Assembly: GCA_037200385.1 (NCBI GenBank) | Contig: JBBCGL010000001.1 | Location: 4,479,418 to 4,543,417, forward strand | Direction: 5' to 3' | Source: Rhizomicrobium sp. | GTDB lineage: Bacteria; Pseudomonadota; Alphaproteobacteria; Micropepsales; Micropepsaceae | DNA length: 64,000 bases | Shown: one piece after another, positions 1 through 8,529 of the stretch | Layout of the letters: every line of letters begins with the position of its first letter | Numbering within the stretch: the stretch's first letter is position 1 | Notes under the pieces: generated by a model | Database searches by the model: none | What the model was told of the DNA's origin: nothing | The model's input: only the letters and a program-made list of their open reading frames with translations | Made by a program: the position numbers and the translations under genes

Positions 1-136
1 CCCAGACGAAGGCGTCGCCGCCGGCGGGCGCCGCGGCCGCGAGCGCGCCCGGTGCCAGCCGCTCCAGCGCCGCGGCGATCCGCTTCAGCGTCGCGCCGTC
101 ACCGGCGCCGGAAACAGGTTTTCGAGGCTTGGGCAT
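1..136 (-). CDS. N-terminus of a probable DUF815-type ATP-binding protein (partial)
   Basis: Only the first 45 codons lie in the window; the frame is open to base 1. The start is the ATG at 136, reading MPKPRKPVSGAG, followed by a stretch of the type LKRIAAALERLAPG and an Ala/Gly-rich linker ending in DAFVW. In many alphaproteobacteria a DUF815 AAA-type ATPase sits divergently next to yajC and begins with a similar LxRIAxALERLAP segment, so position and N-terminus both point there. No nucleotide-binding motif is visible because the rest is missing, so the family assignment is an inference from context and a short match. It is divergent from yajC and shares the gap 137-253 as a promoter region. 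Confidence 0.5.
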   Translation of the reverse strand, partial: MPKPRKPVSGAGDGATLKRIAAALERLAPGALAAAAPAGGDAFVW

Positions 137-253
137 CCGCTAAGGCCTTGTTTTCTCATGGTTGCAAAGGAGGGCCGCACCGCTATATTCGCGCCCGAAA
201 AACCGCGCAAGCGTGAGCCCGGCTCGCGCGGGCCAAACTCCTTCGGACACCTG

Positions 254-562
254 ATGCAAGATTTCCTCGCCAATCCGCTCAGCATGCTCATTCTGATCGC
301 GCCGGTCATCTATTTCCTGGTCCTGCGCCCTCAGCAGCAGCAGGCCAAGCAGCATCGCGCGGCGATCGACAATCTGCGCCGCGGCGACACGGTGGTGACC
401 GCGGGCGGTGTGATCGGCCGCGTCGTGAAGGCCCCGGTCAAGGAAGACGCCGAAGTGACGGTCGAGATCGCCGACAATGTGCAGATCAAGGTGGTCAAGA
501 CGACGCTCGCCGAGATCCGTGCCAAGTCGCAGCCGGTCGACACCAAGTCGGACAAGAGCTGA
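254..562 (+). CDS. yajC: Preprotein translocase accessory subunit YajC
   Basis: Small inner-membrane protein of the SecDF-YajC complex that associates with SecYEG during protein export. The chosen start at 254 (MQDFLANPLSML) gives 102 residues, the normal family length; an in-frame ATG at 158 would add 32 unusual residues. One transmembrane segment spans roughly residues 7-25 and is followed by the typical LRPQQQQ charged turn, then a soluble basic domain with the family pattern GDxVVTAGGVIGRV. secD starts 6 bases after the stop, so the two are co-transcribed. The family call rests on this motif and on gene order. Confidence 0.95.
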   Translation: MQDFLANPLSMLILIAPVIYFLVLRPQQQQAKQHRAAIDNLRRGDTVVTAGGVIGRVVKAPVKEDAEVTVEIADNVQIKVVKTTLAEIRAKSQPVDTKSDKS

Positions 563-568
563 CGCGCG

Positions 569-2197
569 ATGCTGCAGGTCTCCAACTGGGTCCGCATTCT
601 CGTATCCGTCATCGTGCTGGCGGGCATCGCCATCGCGCTGCCGAACGCGCTGCCCGCCTCCGTGCGCGCCCATATCCCGTCCTGGCTGCCCAAGCAGACC
701 GTGGCGCTCGGCCTCGACCTGCAGGGCGGCTCCTACCTCCTGCTGGAGGTCCAGACAGACGTCGTCATCAAGGACAAGCTGGAATCGCTGACCGGCGACA
801 TCCGCCGCGCCATGCGCAAGGCGCACCCGCAGATCGCCTATGTCTTCACGCCCGTGACCGGCGATTCCATCGCCGTGCGGATCACCGATCCCAAGCGCCG
901 CGACGAGGCCAAGACGCTGATCCAGGCGCTCAATCCCTATGCCAGCGGCGGCCTGCTGTCGGTCGGCGCCCGGGCCTATGATTTCTCCGACGACGGACAG
1001 GGTCTCTACACCCTGCACATGACCGACACCTACAAGGCGCAGACCGAGCGGGACGTCGTGGCCCAGTCGATCGAGATCGTGCGCAAGCGCGTCGACCCGA
1101 CCGGCACGCGCGAGATGACGCTGGAGCGCGAAGGCGACAACCGCATCGTTCTGCAGGTGCCCGGTCTCAGCGATCCGCAAGGCCTGATCCGGCTGCTCGG
1201 CAAGACCGCCAAGATGAGCTTCCAGCTGGTCGACGAAGCTGCCGACCGCAACGAGGCGTCGCACCGGTCGCCGCCGCTGGGCGACGAGGTCCTGCCGCTG
1301 GCGGCGGACAAGAACGGCGTCCGCTCCGGCCTCACGATCGTGGTCGAGAAGCGCGTCATCGTCGCGGGCGACCGCCTGACCTCCGCCAAGCAGGGCTTCG
1401 ACCAGAACAACGAGCCGGTGGTGGAATTCCGCTTCGACAGCGTCGGCGCCAAGGAGTTCGGCGACGTCACCAAGGCCTATCCGGGCGGCACGCAGCGCTT
1501 CGCGATCGTGCTCGACAAGGAGATCATCTCGGCGCCGTCCATCCGGGAGCCGATCCTGGGCGGCTCGGGCCAGATCAGCGGCTCCTTCAGCATCCAGAGC
1601 GCCAGCGACCTGTCGCAGCTGCTGAGCGCCGGCGCGCTGCCCGCGCCGCTCAAGGTCGTCGCGCAAAGCACCGTCGGTCCCGAGCTCGGCGGCGACCAGA
1701 TCAAGGCGGGCCGGCTGTCCGCGTTGGCCGGCCTGCTCCTGGTCGCGCTGTTCATGGTGCTGCGCTACGGCCTGTTCGGCCTGTTCGCCAATGTCGCGCT
1801 GGTCCTCAACATCGTGCTGCTGCTGGCGATGCTCACATTGATGGGCGCCACCCTGACCCTGCCGGGAATCGCCGGCATCGTGCTCACCATGGGCATGGCG
1901 GTCGACGCCAACGTGCTGATCTTCGAGCGCATCCGCGAAGAACAGCGCAACGGCCGCAGCATGCTGGCCTCGATCGACCAGGGCTTCCAGCGGGCGCGGA
2001 CGACCATCACCGACGCCAACTCGACCCATGTGATTGCCGCCCTGATCCTGTTCGAGCTCGGGTCCGGACCGGTCCGCGGCTTCGCGGTGACGCTCGGCCT
2101 CGGCATCGCGACCTCGTTCTTCACCGCCGTCATGGTGACGCGCCTGATCGTCATCGCCTGGCTGAACATCCGGCGTCCCAAGCGGCTGACCATCTAG
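569..2197 (+). CDS. secD: Protein translocase subunit SecD
   Basis: Inner-membrane component that uses the proton gradient to help complete translocation through SecYEG. The 542-residue product has an N-terminal transmembrane segment (about residues 7-27), the conserved LGLDLQGG motif at about 47-54, a large periplasmic domain, and a C-terminal block of five membrane helices from about 375, with the family motif GMAVDANVLIFERIREE at about 441-457. Length is usual for alphaproteobacterial SecD and there is no fused SecF half. Unusually, the next gene is not secF: after the stop there are 92 non-coding bases and then a PuuD-like gene. No strong ribosome binding site is seen; translation is probably coupled to yajC. 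Confidence 0.96.
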   Translation: MLQVSNWVRILVSVIVLAGIAIALPNALPASVRAHIPSWLPKQTVALGLDLQGGSYLLLEVQTDVVIKDKLESLTGDIRRAMRKAHPQIAYVFTPVTGDSIAVRITDPKRRDEAKTLIQALNPYASGGLLSVGARAYDFSDDGQGLYTLHMTDTYKAQTERDVVAQSIEIVRKRVDPTGTREMTLEREGDNRIVLQVPGLSDPQGLIRLLGKTAKMSFQLVDEAADRNEASHRSPPLGDEVLPLAADKNGVRSGLTIVVEKRVIVAGDRLTSAKQGFDQNNEPVVEFRFDSVGAKEFGDVTKAYPGGTQRFAIVLDKEIISAPSIREPILGGSGQISGSFSIQSASDLSQLLSAGALPAPLKVVAQSTVGPELGGDQIKAGRLSALAGLLLVALFMVLRYGLFGLFANVALVLNIVLLLAMLTLMGATLTLPGIAGIVLTMGMAVDANVLIFERIREEQRNGRSMLASIDQGFQRARTTITDANSTHVIAALILFELGSGPVRGFAVTLGLGIATSFFTAVMVTRLIVIAWLNIRRPKRLTI

Positions 2198-2289
2198 CCC
2201 TGGGCGCCGGATCACCCTGCGGAGAAAAGGGCTGAAAACCCCGCGGGAACCGCCTAGAGTCCGGCCAGACTCATAGGGGAGGATGGTCC

Positions 2290-2922
2290 ATGGCGGCCTT
2301 TTTCGGGAATTTGCGCAATGTCGTGATCGCGGGCTTCGTGCTGGCGGTCCTCGTGTTCGTGCTGCATTGGAAACTGGCCGGCGCGACGTTCAGCCCGGCG
2401 GCGACCGAGCTGTTCACCATCCGCTGGCTGCACGTCATCTGCGGCGTGATGTGGATCGGCCTGCTGTGGTATTTCAACTTCGTCTCGACGCCGACCATGC
2501 CGAAGATCCCGCCGGAGCTGAAGCCGGCGCTCGGCAAGTTCATCACGCCGGCCGCGCTGTTCTGGTTCCGCTGGGCGGCGATGGGCACGATCGTGCTGGG
2601 CATCATCCTCGCCTGGCGCAACGGCTACCTCGTCCAGGCCTACACGCTCGACGCGGTCGACCCGGCGGGCGCCTTCGGCGACGAGAAGAGCATCATCATC
2701 GGCATCGGCATGTGGCTGGGCACGATCATGTGGTTCAACGTCTGGTTCGTGATCTGGCCGAACCAGCAGAAGGCGCTGAACATCGCCAATGCCTATCCCG
2801 ACCTCGCCCAGCCGGCGAAGGACGCTTCGGCCAAGACCGCCGGCCTGTTCAGCCGCATCAACACGTTGCTTTCCATCCCCATGCTGTTCTGCATGGTGGG
2901 TGCAACGCATCTCTTCGCCTGA
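2290..2922 (+). CDS. PuuD-like (urate oxidase N-terminal domain) membrane protein
   Basis: A 210-residue multipass membrane protein. It has about five hydrophobic segments, with signature stretches such as IRWLHVICGVMWIGLLW, FWFRWAAMGTIVLG and TIMWFNVWFVIWPNQQK. This His/Trp-rich pattern matches the N-terminal membrane domain of PuuD-type urate hydroxylases. The cytochrome c domain of PuuD is absent, so urate oxidation is not implied; stand-alone versions are common in alphaproteobacteria and of unproven function. The start at 2290 has a GGGGAGGA ribosome binding site just upstream. It sits where secF would be expected. A terminator-like hairpin follows at 2945-2968. Confidence 0.75.
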   Translation: MAAFFGNLRNVVIAGFVLAVLVFVLHWKLAGATFSPAATELFTIRWLHVICGVMWIGLLWYFNFVSTPTMPKIPPELKPALGKFITPAALFWFRWAAMGTIVLGIILAWRNGYLVQAYTLDAVDPAGAFGDEKSIIIGIGMWLGTIMWFNVWFVIWPNQQKALNIANAYPDLAQPAKDASAKTAGLFSRINTLLSIPMLFCMVGATHLFA

Positions 2923-2944
2923 CGGCGGGCCGAGATCGGAAGCG

Positions 2945-2976
2945 AGCCGCCGGAGCGATCCGGCGGCTTCTTCGTT
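2945..2976 (+). terminator. Probable intrinsic terminator after the PuuD-like gene
   Basis: Ten-base perfect stem AGCCGCCGGA / TCCGGCGGCT (2945-2954 and 2959-2968) with loop GCGA, followed by the T-rich TCTTCGTT. The T tract is interrupted, so termination may be partial. Confidence 0.6.
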
Positions 2977-2985
2977 GCTGAACCG

Positions 2986-3801
2986 ATGACCGCCGTCGCC
3001 CAGCTCGTCCGCCGTGCCGATCCCGACCGCTATCTCGCGACGCTGTTCGCGCCGGCGGACAAGCGGCCGTTGCTGCTCGCGCTCTACGCCTTCAATGTGG
3101 AGATCGCGCGCGTCGCCGATACGGTGCGCGAGCCGATGATGGGCGAGATCCGGCTCGAATGGTGGCGCGAGACGCTGGCCGGGGCGCGCCAGGGCATGCC
3201 GCGCAACCACGACGTCGCGCGGGCGCTGACCGATCTGTTCCTCGCCGTCGACCTGCCGGCCGAACCGTTCGAGGCGATGCTCGCGGCCCGCGCGTTCGAT
3301 TCCGCGGCCGAGATCTTCGCGGACCGCGCCGCGGTCGAGGCCTATTGCGATGCGACCTCGGGCAACCTGATGCGCCTCGCGGCCGGCATTCTGGGCCGGC
3401 CGGACGACGCCTTGGCGCGCGCGGGCGGGACGGCCTATGCGCTGGCCGGAATCCTGCGTTCGCTTCCGCATCACGCGGCCCGCCACAAGAGCTTCCTGCC
3501 CGAGAGCCTTCTGAACGCTGTCGACCTGACGAAGGAACAGCTTTTCCACGGCCATGAGCGCGCCAAGGTCAAGGCCGTCGTCGCGCAGATGGCGCTCTGG
3601 GCGCGCGAGCATCTCGCCAAGGCCCGCGCGCTGCGCCAGCCGCGCGCCGAATTGGCGGCCTATCTGCCGGCTTCGCTGACCGGGCTCTTCCTGCGGCGCG
3701 TGACAAAGCGCGGGTTCGATCCGCTCGCGCATTCGCCGGACGTTGCGGTCCACCGCCGCCAGATGCGATTGCTGGCCGCGGCGGTGCGCGGCCGGGTCTG
3801 A
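2986..3801 (+). CDS. Squalene/phytoene-synthase-fold protein, NDUFAF6-like
   Basis: A 271-residue all-helical protein of the squalene/phytoene synthase superfamily. The motif DTVREPMMGEIRLEWWRE (residues 45-62) is characteristic of the NDUFAF6 branch, whose mitochondrial member assists complex I assembly, rather than of true phytoene synthases with DxxxD pairs. The second aspartate-rich motif is not evident, which argues against prenyl transferase activity. In alphaproteobacteria this gene commonly lies in the yajC-secD-secF-Mth938 neighbourhood next to trmFO, as here. Its stop codon abuts the stop of convergent trmFO with no bases between. A carotenoid or hopanoid role cannot be excluded, but no such pathway genes are nearby. 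Confidence 0.75.
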   Translation: MTAVAQLVRRADPDRYLATLFAPADKRPLLLALYAFNVEIARVADTVREPMMGEIRLEWWRETLAGARQGMPRNHDVARALTDLFLAVDLPAEPFEAMLAARAFDSAAEIFADRAAVEAYCDATSGNLMRLAAGILGRPDDALARAGGTAYALAGILRSLPHHAARHKSFLPESLLNAVDLTKEQLFHGHERAKVKAVVAQMALWAREHLAKARALRQPRAELAAYLPASLTGLFLRRVTKRGFDPLAHSPDVAVHRRQMRLLAAAVRGRV

Positions 3802-5139
3802 CTATTCCGCCGCGACCTTGGCATGGCCGAGCCAGGCCTCGAGATCGGCGATGGCGCGGTGCGACTGCGCCTTCTTGCGTTCCTTGCCGCGGGTCTTCGG
3901 CGGCGGTTCCGGGAACATGCCGAAATTGACGTTCATGGGCTGGAAGGTTTTGGCGTCCGCGCCGCCCGTGATGTGGCCGAGCAGGGCACCGAGCGCCGTC
4001 GTGTTCGGCGGAGGCTGGACGTCGCGGCCCGCCAGCTCGCCGCTCGCAAAGCGGCCCGCGAGCAGGCCGATGGCGGCGCTTTCGACATAGCCCTCGACGC
4101 CCGTCACCTGTCCCGCGAAGCGCAGCGACGGCCGCGCCTTCAGGCGCAATTGCGCGTCCAGCAGGCGCGGCGAGTTGATGAAGGTGTTGCGATGCAGCCC
4201 GCCCAGCCGCGCGAAGGTCGCGTTCTGCAGGCCCGGGATCATCCGGAAGATGCGCGTCTGCTCGCCATGCTTGAGCTTGGTCTGGAAGCCCACCATGTTC
4301 CACAGCGTGCCGAGCGCGTTGTCCTGGCGCAACTGCACCACCGCGTAGGCGCGATGCGGCGTGCGCGGATCCTGCAGGCCCACCGGCTTCATCGGCCCGA
4401 AGCGCAGCGTTTCCGGCCCGCGCGATGCCATGACCTCGATCGGCAGGCAGCCTTCGAAATAGGGCGTGGTCTTTTCCCAGTCCTTGAAATCGGTCTTCTC
4501 GCCCGCCAGCAGCGCGGCGATGAAGGCCTCATAGTCGTCGCGGCTCATCGGGCAATTCACATAGTCGGCGCCGTCGCCCTTGTCGTAGCGCGATTGCATC
4601 CAGCAGATGTCGAAATCGATGCTCTCGCGATTCACGATTGGCGCGATGGCGTCGAAGAAGGACAGCGCATCCTCTCCGGTGAGGCTGCGCACCGCCTCGG
4701 CCAGCGGCGGCGAGGTGAGCGGTCCCGTCGCGATGATCGTGGACCGCCACGCCTCGGGCGGCAGCCCTGCGATCTCCTCGCGCGCGATCGCGATGTTGGG
4801 ATGAGCTTCGAGCAGGCGCGTGACGGTCTGCGAGAACGGCACCCGGTCCACCGCCAGCGCGCCGCCCGCCGGCAGGCGGTGCGCGTCGGCGGCGCGCATG
4901 ATCAGCGAGCCGGCGCGCCGCATCTCCTCGTGCAGCAGCCCGACCGCATTGTTCTCCCAATCGTCGGAACGGAAGGAATTGGAGCACACCAGTTCGGCCA
5001 GCCCGTCGGTGATATGCGCCTCGGTGCCGCGTACCGGGCGCATCTCGTGCAGGACCACGCTTGTGCCGCTTTCGGCCGCCTGCCAGGCCGCCTCGCTGCC
5101 GGCCAGTCCGCCGCCGATGATGTGGAGTTCGCTCGTCAT
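3802..5139 (-). CDS. trmFO: Methylenetetrahydrofolate-tRNA-(uracil-5-)-methyltransferase TrmFO
   Basis: FAD-dependent enzyme that makes 5-methyluridine at position 54 of the tRNA T-loop with methylenetetrahydrofolate as carbon donor. The start chosen is the ATG at 5139 ([18 protein letters not shown]), giving 445 residues, the usual length; an upstream in-frame start would place 25 atypical residues before the FAD motif. The dinucleotide-binding motif [10 protein letters not shown] is at about residues 8-17, followed by the conserved LHEMRP and [12 protein letters not shown] stretches typical of TrmFO. The C-terminal part carries [11 protein letters not shown], also a family hallmark. Convergent with the NDUFAF6-like gene and divergent from the methyltransferase at 5213. 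Confidence 0.95.
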   Translation of the reverse strand: MTSELHIIGGGLAGSEAAWQAAESGTSVVLHEMRPVRGTEAHITDGLAELVCSNSFRSDDWENNAVGLLHEEMRRAGSLIMRAADAHRLPAGGALAVDRVPFSQTVTRLLEAHPNIAIAREEIAGLPPEAWRSTIIATGPLTSPPLAEAVRSLTGEDALSFFDAIAPIVNRESIDFDICWMQSRYDKGDGADYVNCPMSRDDYEAFIAALLAGEKTDFKDWEKTTPYFEGCLPIEVMASRGPETLRFGPMKPVGLQDPRTPHRAYAVVQLRQDNALGTLWNMVGFQTKLKHGEQTRIFRMIPGLQNATFARLGGLHRNTFINSPRLLDAQLRLKARPSLRFAGQVTGVEGYVESAAIGLLAGRFASGELAGRDVQPPPNTTALGALLGHITGGADAKTFQPMNVNFGMFPEPPPKTRGKERKKAQSHRAIADLEAWLGHAKVAAE

Positions 5140-5212
5140 GCGGGCCTGATACACGAAACCGGGCGCCGGCGTCGACCTTGTTGCTCCGTTCCGGCCGGGC
5201 GACAGTGTTCCC

Positions 5213-6676
5213 ATGTCGCCGAAACCGCCGCTCCACGCCGCAGCACTGGCCCATTGGGATGGCGGCCGCCTCGACCTGGCGCTGGTCGACGCCTGGGCGT
5301 TTTACGCCGCGGCGCCGGACGCGGTGGACGCCAAGGCACTGCTCGCGGACCTGCTCCATGCCGGGCCGCAATTTGCGCTTCCGTCGCAGCGAGCAGGCCT
5401 GCTGGGCCTGGTGCGCGATCCGTCCGTCAATCCCGCATCTGTCGCGCGCGCCGGGTGGCATGCCGCGCAGACCGATCCCGCCTTCGACGCGGCCGAACTG
5501 CCTGCGCTTGCCGCCATCGTCGCACGCGATGACCTTGTCCAAGCGCTTCTGGAAGAAACCCCCGTCACGACGCTCGCCGTCGAGCACAGGCTGACCGCGC
5601 TGCGCCGCTGGCTTCTGCTCGGCGGGCACGCGGCGGATTTTCCGCGGGCCGTGCAGGCGCTGGTCCGGCAAGCCGGACACAATGGCGGCGCCTGGCTGTT
5701 CGATGAACAAGAGCGCGCCTGTCTTGCGGCGGCGTCCGGCACGCCTCTCGCGGGCGCCTATATCGTTCCGCGGCTCGCTGCGGCGACCGGTGGCGGCTTC
5801 GCGGATTCGACGACCGTCGCCGTCGCCGATCAGTACGAGCGATGGCCCTATCCGCAGTGGAGCCGCGTCACGCGCCGCGCGCCGACGCCGCTGGCCGCCG
5901 TCATCCGCCGCGTCGATCCCGAAGGCCCCGACACCATTCCGGCGAATCCGTCCATCCTGGTCGCGGGTTGTGGCACCGGCCGGGAAATCGCCCTGCTGGC
6001 GGCGCGTCATCCCGAATCGCGGATCACGGCCATCGACCTCAGTTCGCACAGCCTCGGCTATGCCGGCGATCGCCTGGCGCAGGCCGGCTGGCACGGCATC
6101 GAGCTGATCCGGATGGACCTCCACGCCGTTGCCGCGCTCGGACGGCGGTTCGATTACATCTCCTGCAGCGGCGTGCTGCATCATCTGCCCGATCCGGAGG
6201 CGGGCTGGGCGGCCCTGGCCGGGGTGCTGGAGCCCGGCGGCGTGATGCACATCATGGTCTACAGCCGGATCGCGCGGCTGCGCGTCCAGGCGATGCGCCG
6301 ATCGTTCGCCGACCTGCTGGACCGTTCGCTGGACGACGATCTCCTGCGCGAGGCGCGGCGCCGCACCATGGAAAAAGGCGCCATGCGCTCGCTCGCCTCC
6401 GTCGATTTTTTCACGCTCGCCGGCGTGCACGACCTGCTGCTGCACCGGCATGAAGACCCGTTCGACGTGCCGCGCATCGGCCGTGCTCTCGACGCGCTTG
6501 GCCTGGAACTGCTCGGTTTCGATCTGCCCAATCGCGCTCGCCGCGCCAGCTACCGCGCCGCGCATCCGCACGATCTGCACTTTCGTGACCGTTCCGCCTG
6601 GGCGGCGCTCGAGCGCAGCAATCCGACCCTGTTCGCGGGCATGTACGGTTTCTGGTGCCGCAAGCCTATTCGTTGA
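5213..6676 (+). CDS. TPR-like/class I SAM-dependent methyltransferase
   Basis: A 487-residue protein with two parts. The N-terminal ~200 residues are alpha-helical and repeat-like (for example [19 protein letters not shown]), suggesting a TPR-type scaffold. The C-terminal part is a Rossmann methyltransferase: SAM-binding motif [14 protein letters not shown] at about 249-262, acidic loop AIDLSS, and the post-motif [16 protein letters not shown]. Between them lies YERWPYPQW, seen in a family of large alphaproteobacterial methyltransferases. The substrate is unknown. Its 3' end overlaps the convergent gene at 6666 by 11 bases. Confidence 0.75.
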   Translation: MSPKPPLHAAALAHWDGGRLDLALVDAWAFYAAAPDAVDAKALLADLLHAGPQFALPSQRAGLLGLVRDPSVNPASVARAGWHAAQTDPAFDAAELPALAAIVARDDLVQALLEETPVTTLAVEHRLTALRRWLLLGGHAADFPRAVQALVRQAGHNGGAWLFDEQERACLAAASGTPLAGAYIVPRLAAATGGGFADSTTVAVADQYERWPYPQWSRVTRRAPTPLAAVIRRVDPEGPDTIPANPSILVAGCGTGREIALLAARHPESRITAIDLSSHSLGYAGDRLAQAGWHGIELIRMDLHAVAALGRRFDYISCSGVLHHLPDPEAGWAALAGVLEPGGVMHIMVYSRIARLRVQAMRRSFADLLDRSLDDDLLREARRRTMEKGAMRSLASVDFFTLAGVHDLLLHRHEDPFDVPRIGRALDALGLELLGFDLPNRARRASYRAAHPHDLHFRDRSAWAALERSNPTLFAGMYGFWCRKPIR

Positions 6677-7091
6677 TGTTCTGATAGGCGGTGAGCCGCC
6701 AGGCGCCGTTGCGCTGGGCAAAGATGAATTCGTTGCCGTTGCAGTCCGCCACCCAGGCGCCGGCGCCCAGCTCCTTGCCGTCGAGCTGGCGTGCCGGCGG
6801 CGCGGTCGCGATGCATTTGAGGACGTCCGGATCGCCGCCGCCGAACAGGATCGCGAAATAGTCGCCGTTCTTCAGGAACGCTGCCTCGCTCAGGGTCGGC
6901 GGGGAGCCGTAATTGTCGAGCGTCAGCGGGAATGCGATCAGCGCGGCGACGCCCTTGCGGTCATGCGCCGCCGCCGCCCGGGCCAGCGCCTGGCGTACAG
7001 CATCGAGCGCCGGCGGCGGTTTCAGCGGACCGGCCGCCAGCGCGCCGCCCCATGCGACGGCGAACGCGGCGAACAGGGCGACCGCTTTCAC
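6666..7091 (-). CDS. Small secreted protein of unknown function
   Basis: A 141-residue protein not recognised by family. The start is a GTG at 7091, only two bases after the stop of the upstream amidase gene, so the two are probably translationally coupled. The first ~20 residues (VKAVALFAAFAVAWGGALAAG) resemble a Sec signal peptide, with cleavage likely near AAG. The mature part contains AAAAHDRKGVAALIAFPLTLD and later WVADCNGNEFIFAQRNGAWRLT, a pattern seen in small periplasmic NTF2-like or DUF proteins. That resemblance is weak, and no function should be inferred from it. Confidence 0.7.
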   Translation of the reverse strand: MKAVALFAAFAVAWGGALAAGPLKPPPALDAVRQALARAAAAHDRKGVAALIAFPLTLDNYGSPPTLSEAAFLKNGDYFAILFGGGDPDVLKCIATAPPARQLDGKELGAGAWVADCNGNEFIFAQRNGAWRLTAYQNINE

Positions 7092-7093
7092 GC

Positions 7094-8527
7094 TCAATTC
7101 CAGATCGGCGGCTTGCGCCCGATCCAGGGCTGCGCCTGTTCGAGCTGCGCCGCGAGGCGGAACAGCGTCGCTTCGTCGGCATAGCGGCCGCTGAACATCA
7201 TCGCGAGCGGCAGCCCGTCGGTGGACAGGCCCATCGGCACCGACATCGAAGGCTGGCCCGTGAGATTGGCGAGCGGCGTCGGCCCGAAGGTCTGGCCCTG
7301 GCGGCGATTGAACTCGCGCGCCCGCACCATGGTGGGGTCGAGGAAGCCGAGCGGCGGCGGCGGCGTGATCTGGATCGGCTGCAGCAGCACGTCGAATTCG
7401 CGATAGAGCGCGAGGATCTCGCGGCCGATCAGCCGGATCGTCTGCAGGCCCCAGGCGGCGTCCTTGGCGCTCAATTCCTTCGCGCCGCGATAGCCGATCA
7501 GCGCCAGCCATTCGAGCGTCGTTTCGTTGAGCTCGCGGCCCATCTTCTGGGCCCAGTCCTCGTAACCGACGACCGCCATCGCGCCGGAGACGAAGCCCTG
7601 TGCCTTGTAAAGCTTGCGCAGATTGGGTCCCAGCACCGGCTTTTCGATCATGGTATGCCCCAGTTCGCCGAGCAGCTTCACCGTCGCCTCGAACGTGGCC
7701 TGCACCTCGGGGTGCAGCGGCGTGTCCTGGATCGTCTGGTTGCAGTAGGCGATGCGCAGCCTTCCCGGCGGCGTCTCGAGCTCCTCCGTGTAGAGCCGCG
7801 TCTTCGGCGGCGGCGCATAGGGCGCGTCGTCCTCCGGCGTGCCGGTCCAGTCGAGCATCGCGGCACTGTCGCGCACCGTCCGGCTCACGATGTGGTCGCA
7901 GATCAGGCCATGCGCCCGGCCGCGGTCGTCCGGCCCGCCGGGATTGCGGAATTGCGTCGGCTTGATGCCGAACAGGCCGCATTGCGCCGCCGGGATGCGG
8001 ATCGAGCCCAGCCCATCCGAAGCATGCGCCATCGGCACGATGCCGCTCGCCACCGCCGCCGCCGCGCCGCCCGACGAGCCGCCGGTGCTGTGGTCCGGAT
8101 TCCACGGATTGTGGCAATTGCCGAGGAAGCGGCCCTCGGTCGTGCCGGGGATGCCGAACTCCGGCGTGTTGGTCTTGCCCGCCAGCACCATGCCGGCGGC
8201 GCGGTAGCGCCTGGTCAGCTCGGAATCGGCGGCGGAGACATAGCCCTGGAGCAGGGCGCTGCCATTCGTCATCGGCCAGCCCGCGACCTCCATCGAGATG
8301 TCCTTGATCAGGAACGGCACGCCCTTGAACGGTCCGTCGGGCAGCTTGCCCTTGGCGACCGCGCGCGCCTCGTCATAGGCCTTGTAGACCACCGCGTTGA
8401 GCGTCGGATTGTGCTTCTCGATCCGCGCGATCGCTTCATCCAGGAGCTCGAGCGGCGTGACCTCGCCCTTGCGCACCAGATGCGCCAGCCCCAGGCCGTC
8501 GTAATCGGCGTATTGCGGAAACCCCAT
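7094..8527 (-). CDS. Amidase signature family hydrolase (copy 1)
   Basis: A 477-residue amidase signature enzyme that should hydrolyse an amide bond through a Ser-cisSer-Lys triad. The lysine is in FLIKDISME, and the Gly/Ser-rich signature [16 protein letters not shown] holds the two serines, followed by DGLGSIRIPAAQCGLFGIKPT. The start is the ATG at 8527 (MGFPQYADYDGLGLAHLV); upstream sequence in that frame belongs to the preceding gene. It lies two bases after the stop of the paralogous amidase at 8530, so it is in the same operon. The substrate is unknown; the family includes 6-aminohexanoate-cyclic-dimer hydrolases, glutamyl-tRNA amidotransferase A and aryl acylamidases. Confidence 0.88.
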   Translation of the reverse strand: MGFPQYADYDGLGLAHLVRKGEVTPLELLDEAIARIEKHNPTLNAVVYKAYDEARAVAKGKLPDGPFKGVPFLIKDISMEVAGWPMTNGSALLQGYVSAADSELTRRYRAAGMVLAGKTNTPEFGIPGTTEGRFLGNCHNPWNPDHSTGGSSGGAAAAVASGIVPMAHASDGLGSIRIPAAQCGLFGIKPTQFRNPGGPDDRGRAHGLICDHIVSRTVRDSAAMLDWTGTPEDDAPYAPPPKTRLYTEELETPPGRLRIAYCNQTIQDTPLHPEVQATFEATVKLLGELGHTMIEKPVLGPNLRKLYKAQGFVSGAMAVVGYEDWAQKMGRELNETTLEWLALIGYRGAKELSAKDAAWGLQTIRLIGREILALYREFDVLLQPIQITPPPPLGFLDPTMVRAREFNRRQGQTFGPTPLANLTGQPSMSVPMGLSTDGLPLAMMFSGRYADEATLFRLAAQLEQAQPWIGRKPPIWN

Positions 8528-8529
8528 GC

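Noticed and set aside
140-2215. A 691-codon frame on the minus strand opposite secD
   Set aside because: It is a mirror of the high-GC secD gene with Arg/His/Asp-rich composition and no domain. secD on the other strand is certain.
2986-3801. Phytoene synthase for carotenoid synthesis
   Set aside because: The motif is of the NDUFAF6 branch, the second Asp-rich motif is not evident, and there are no carotenoid genes around.
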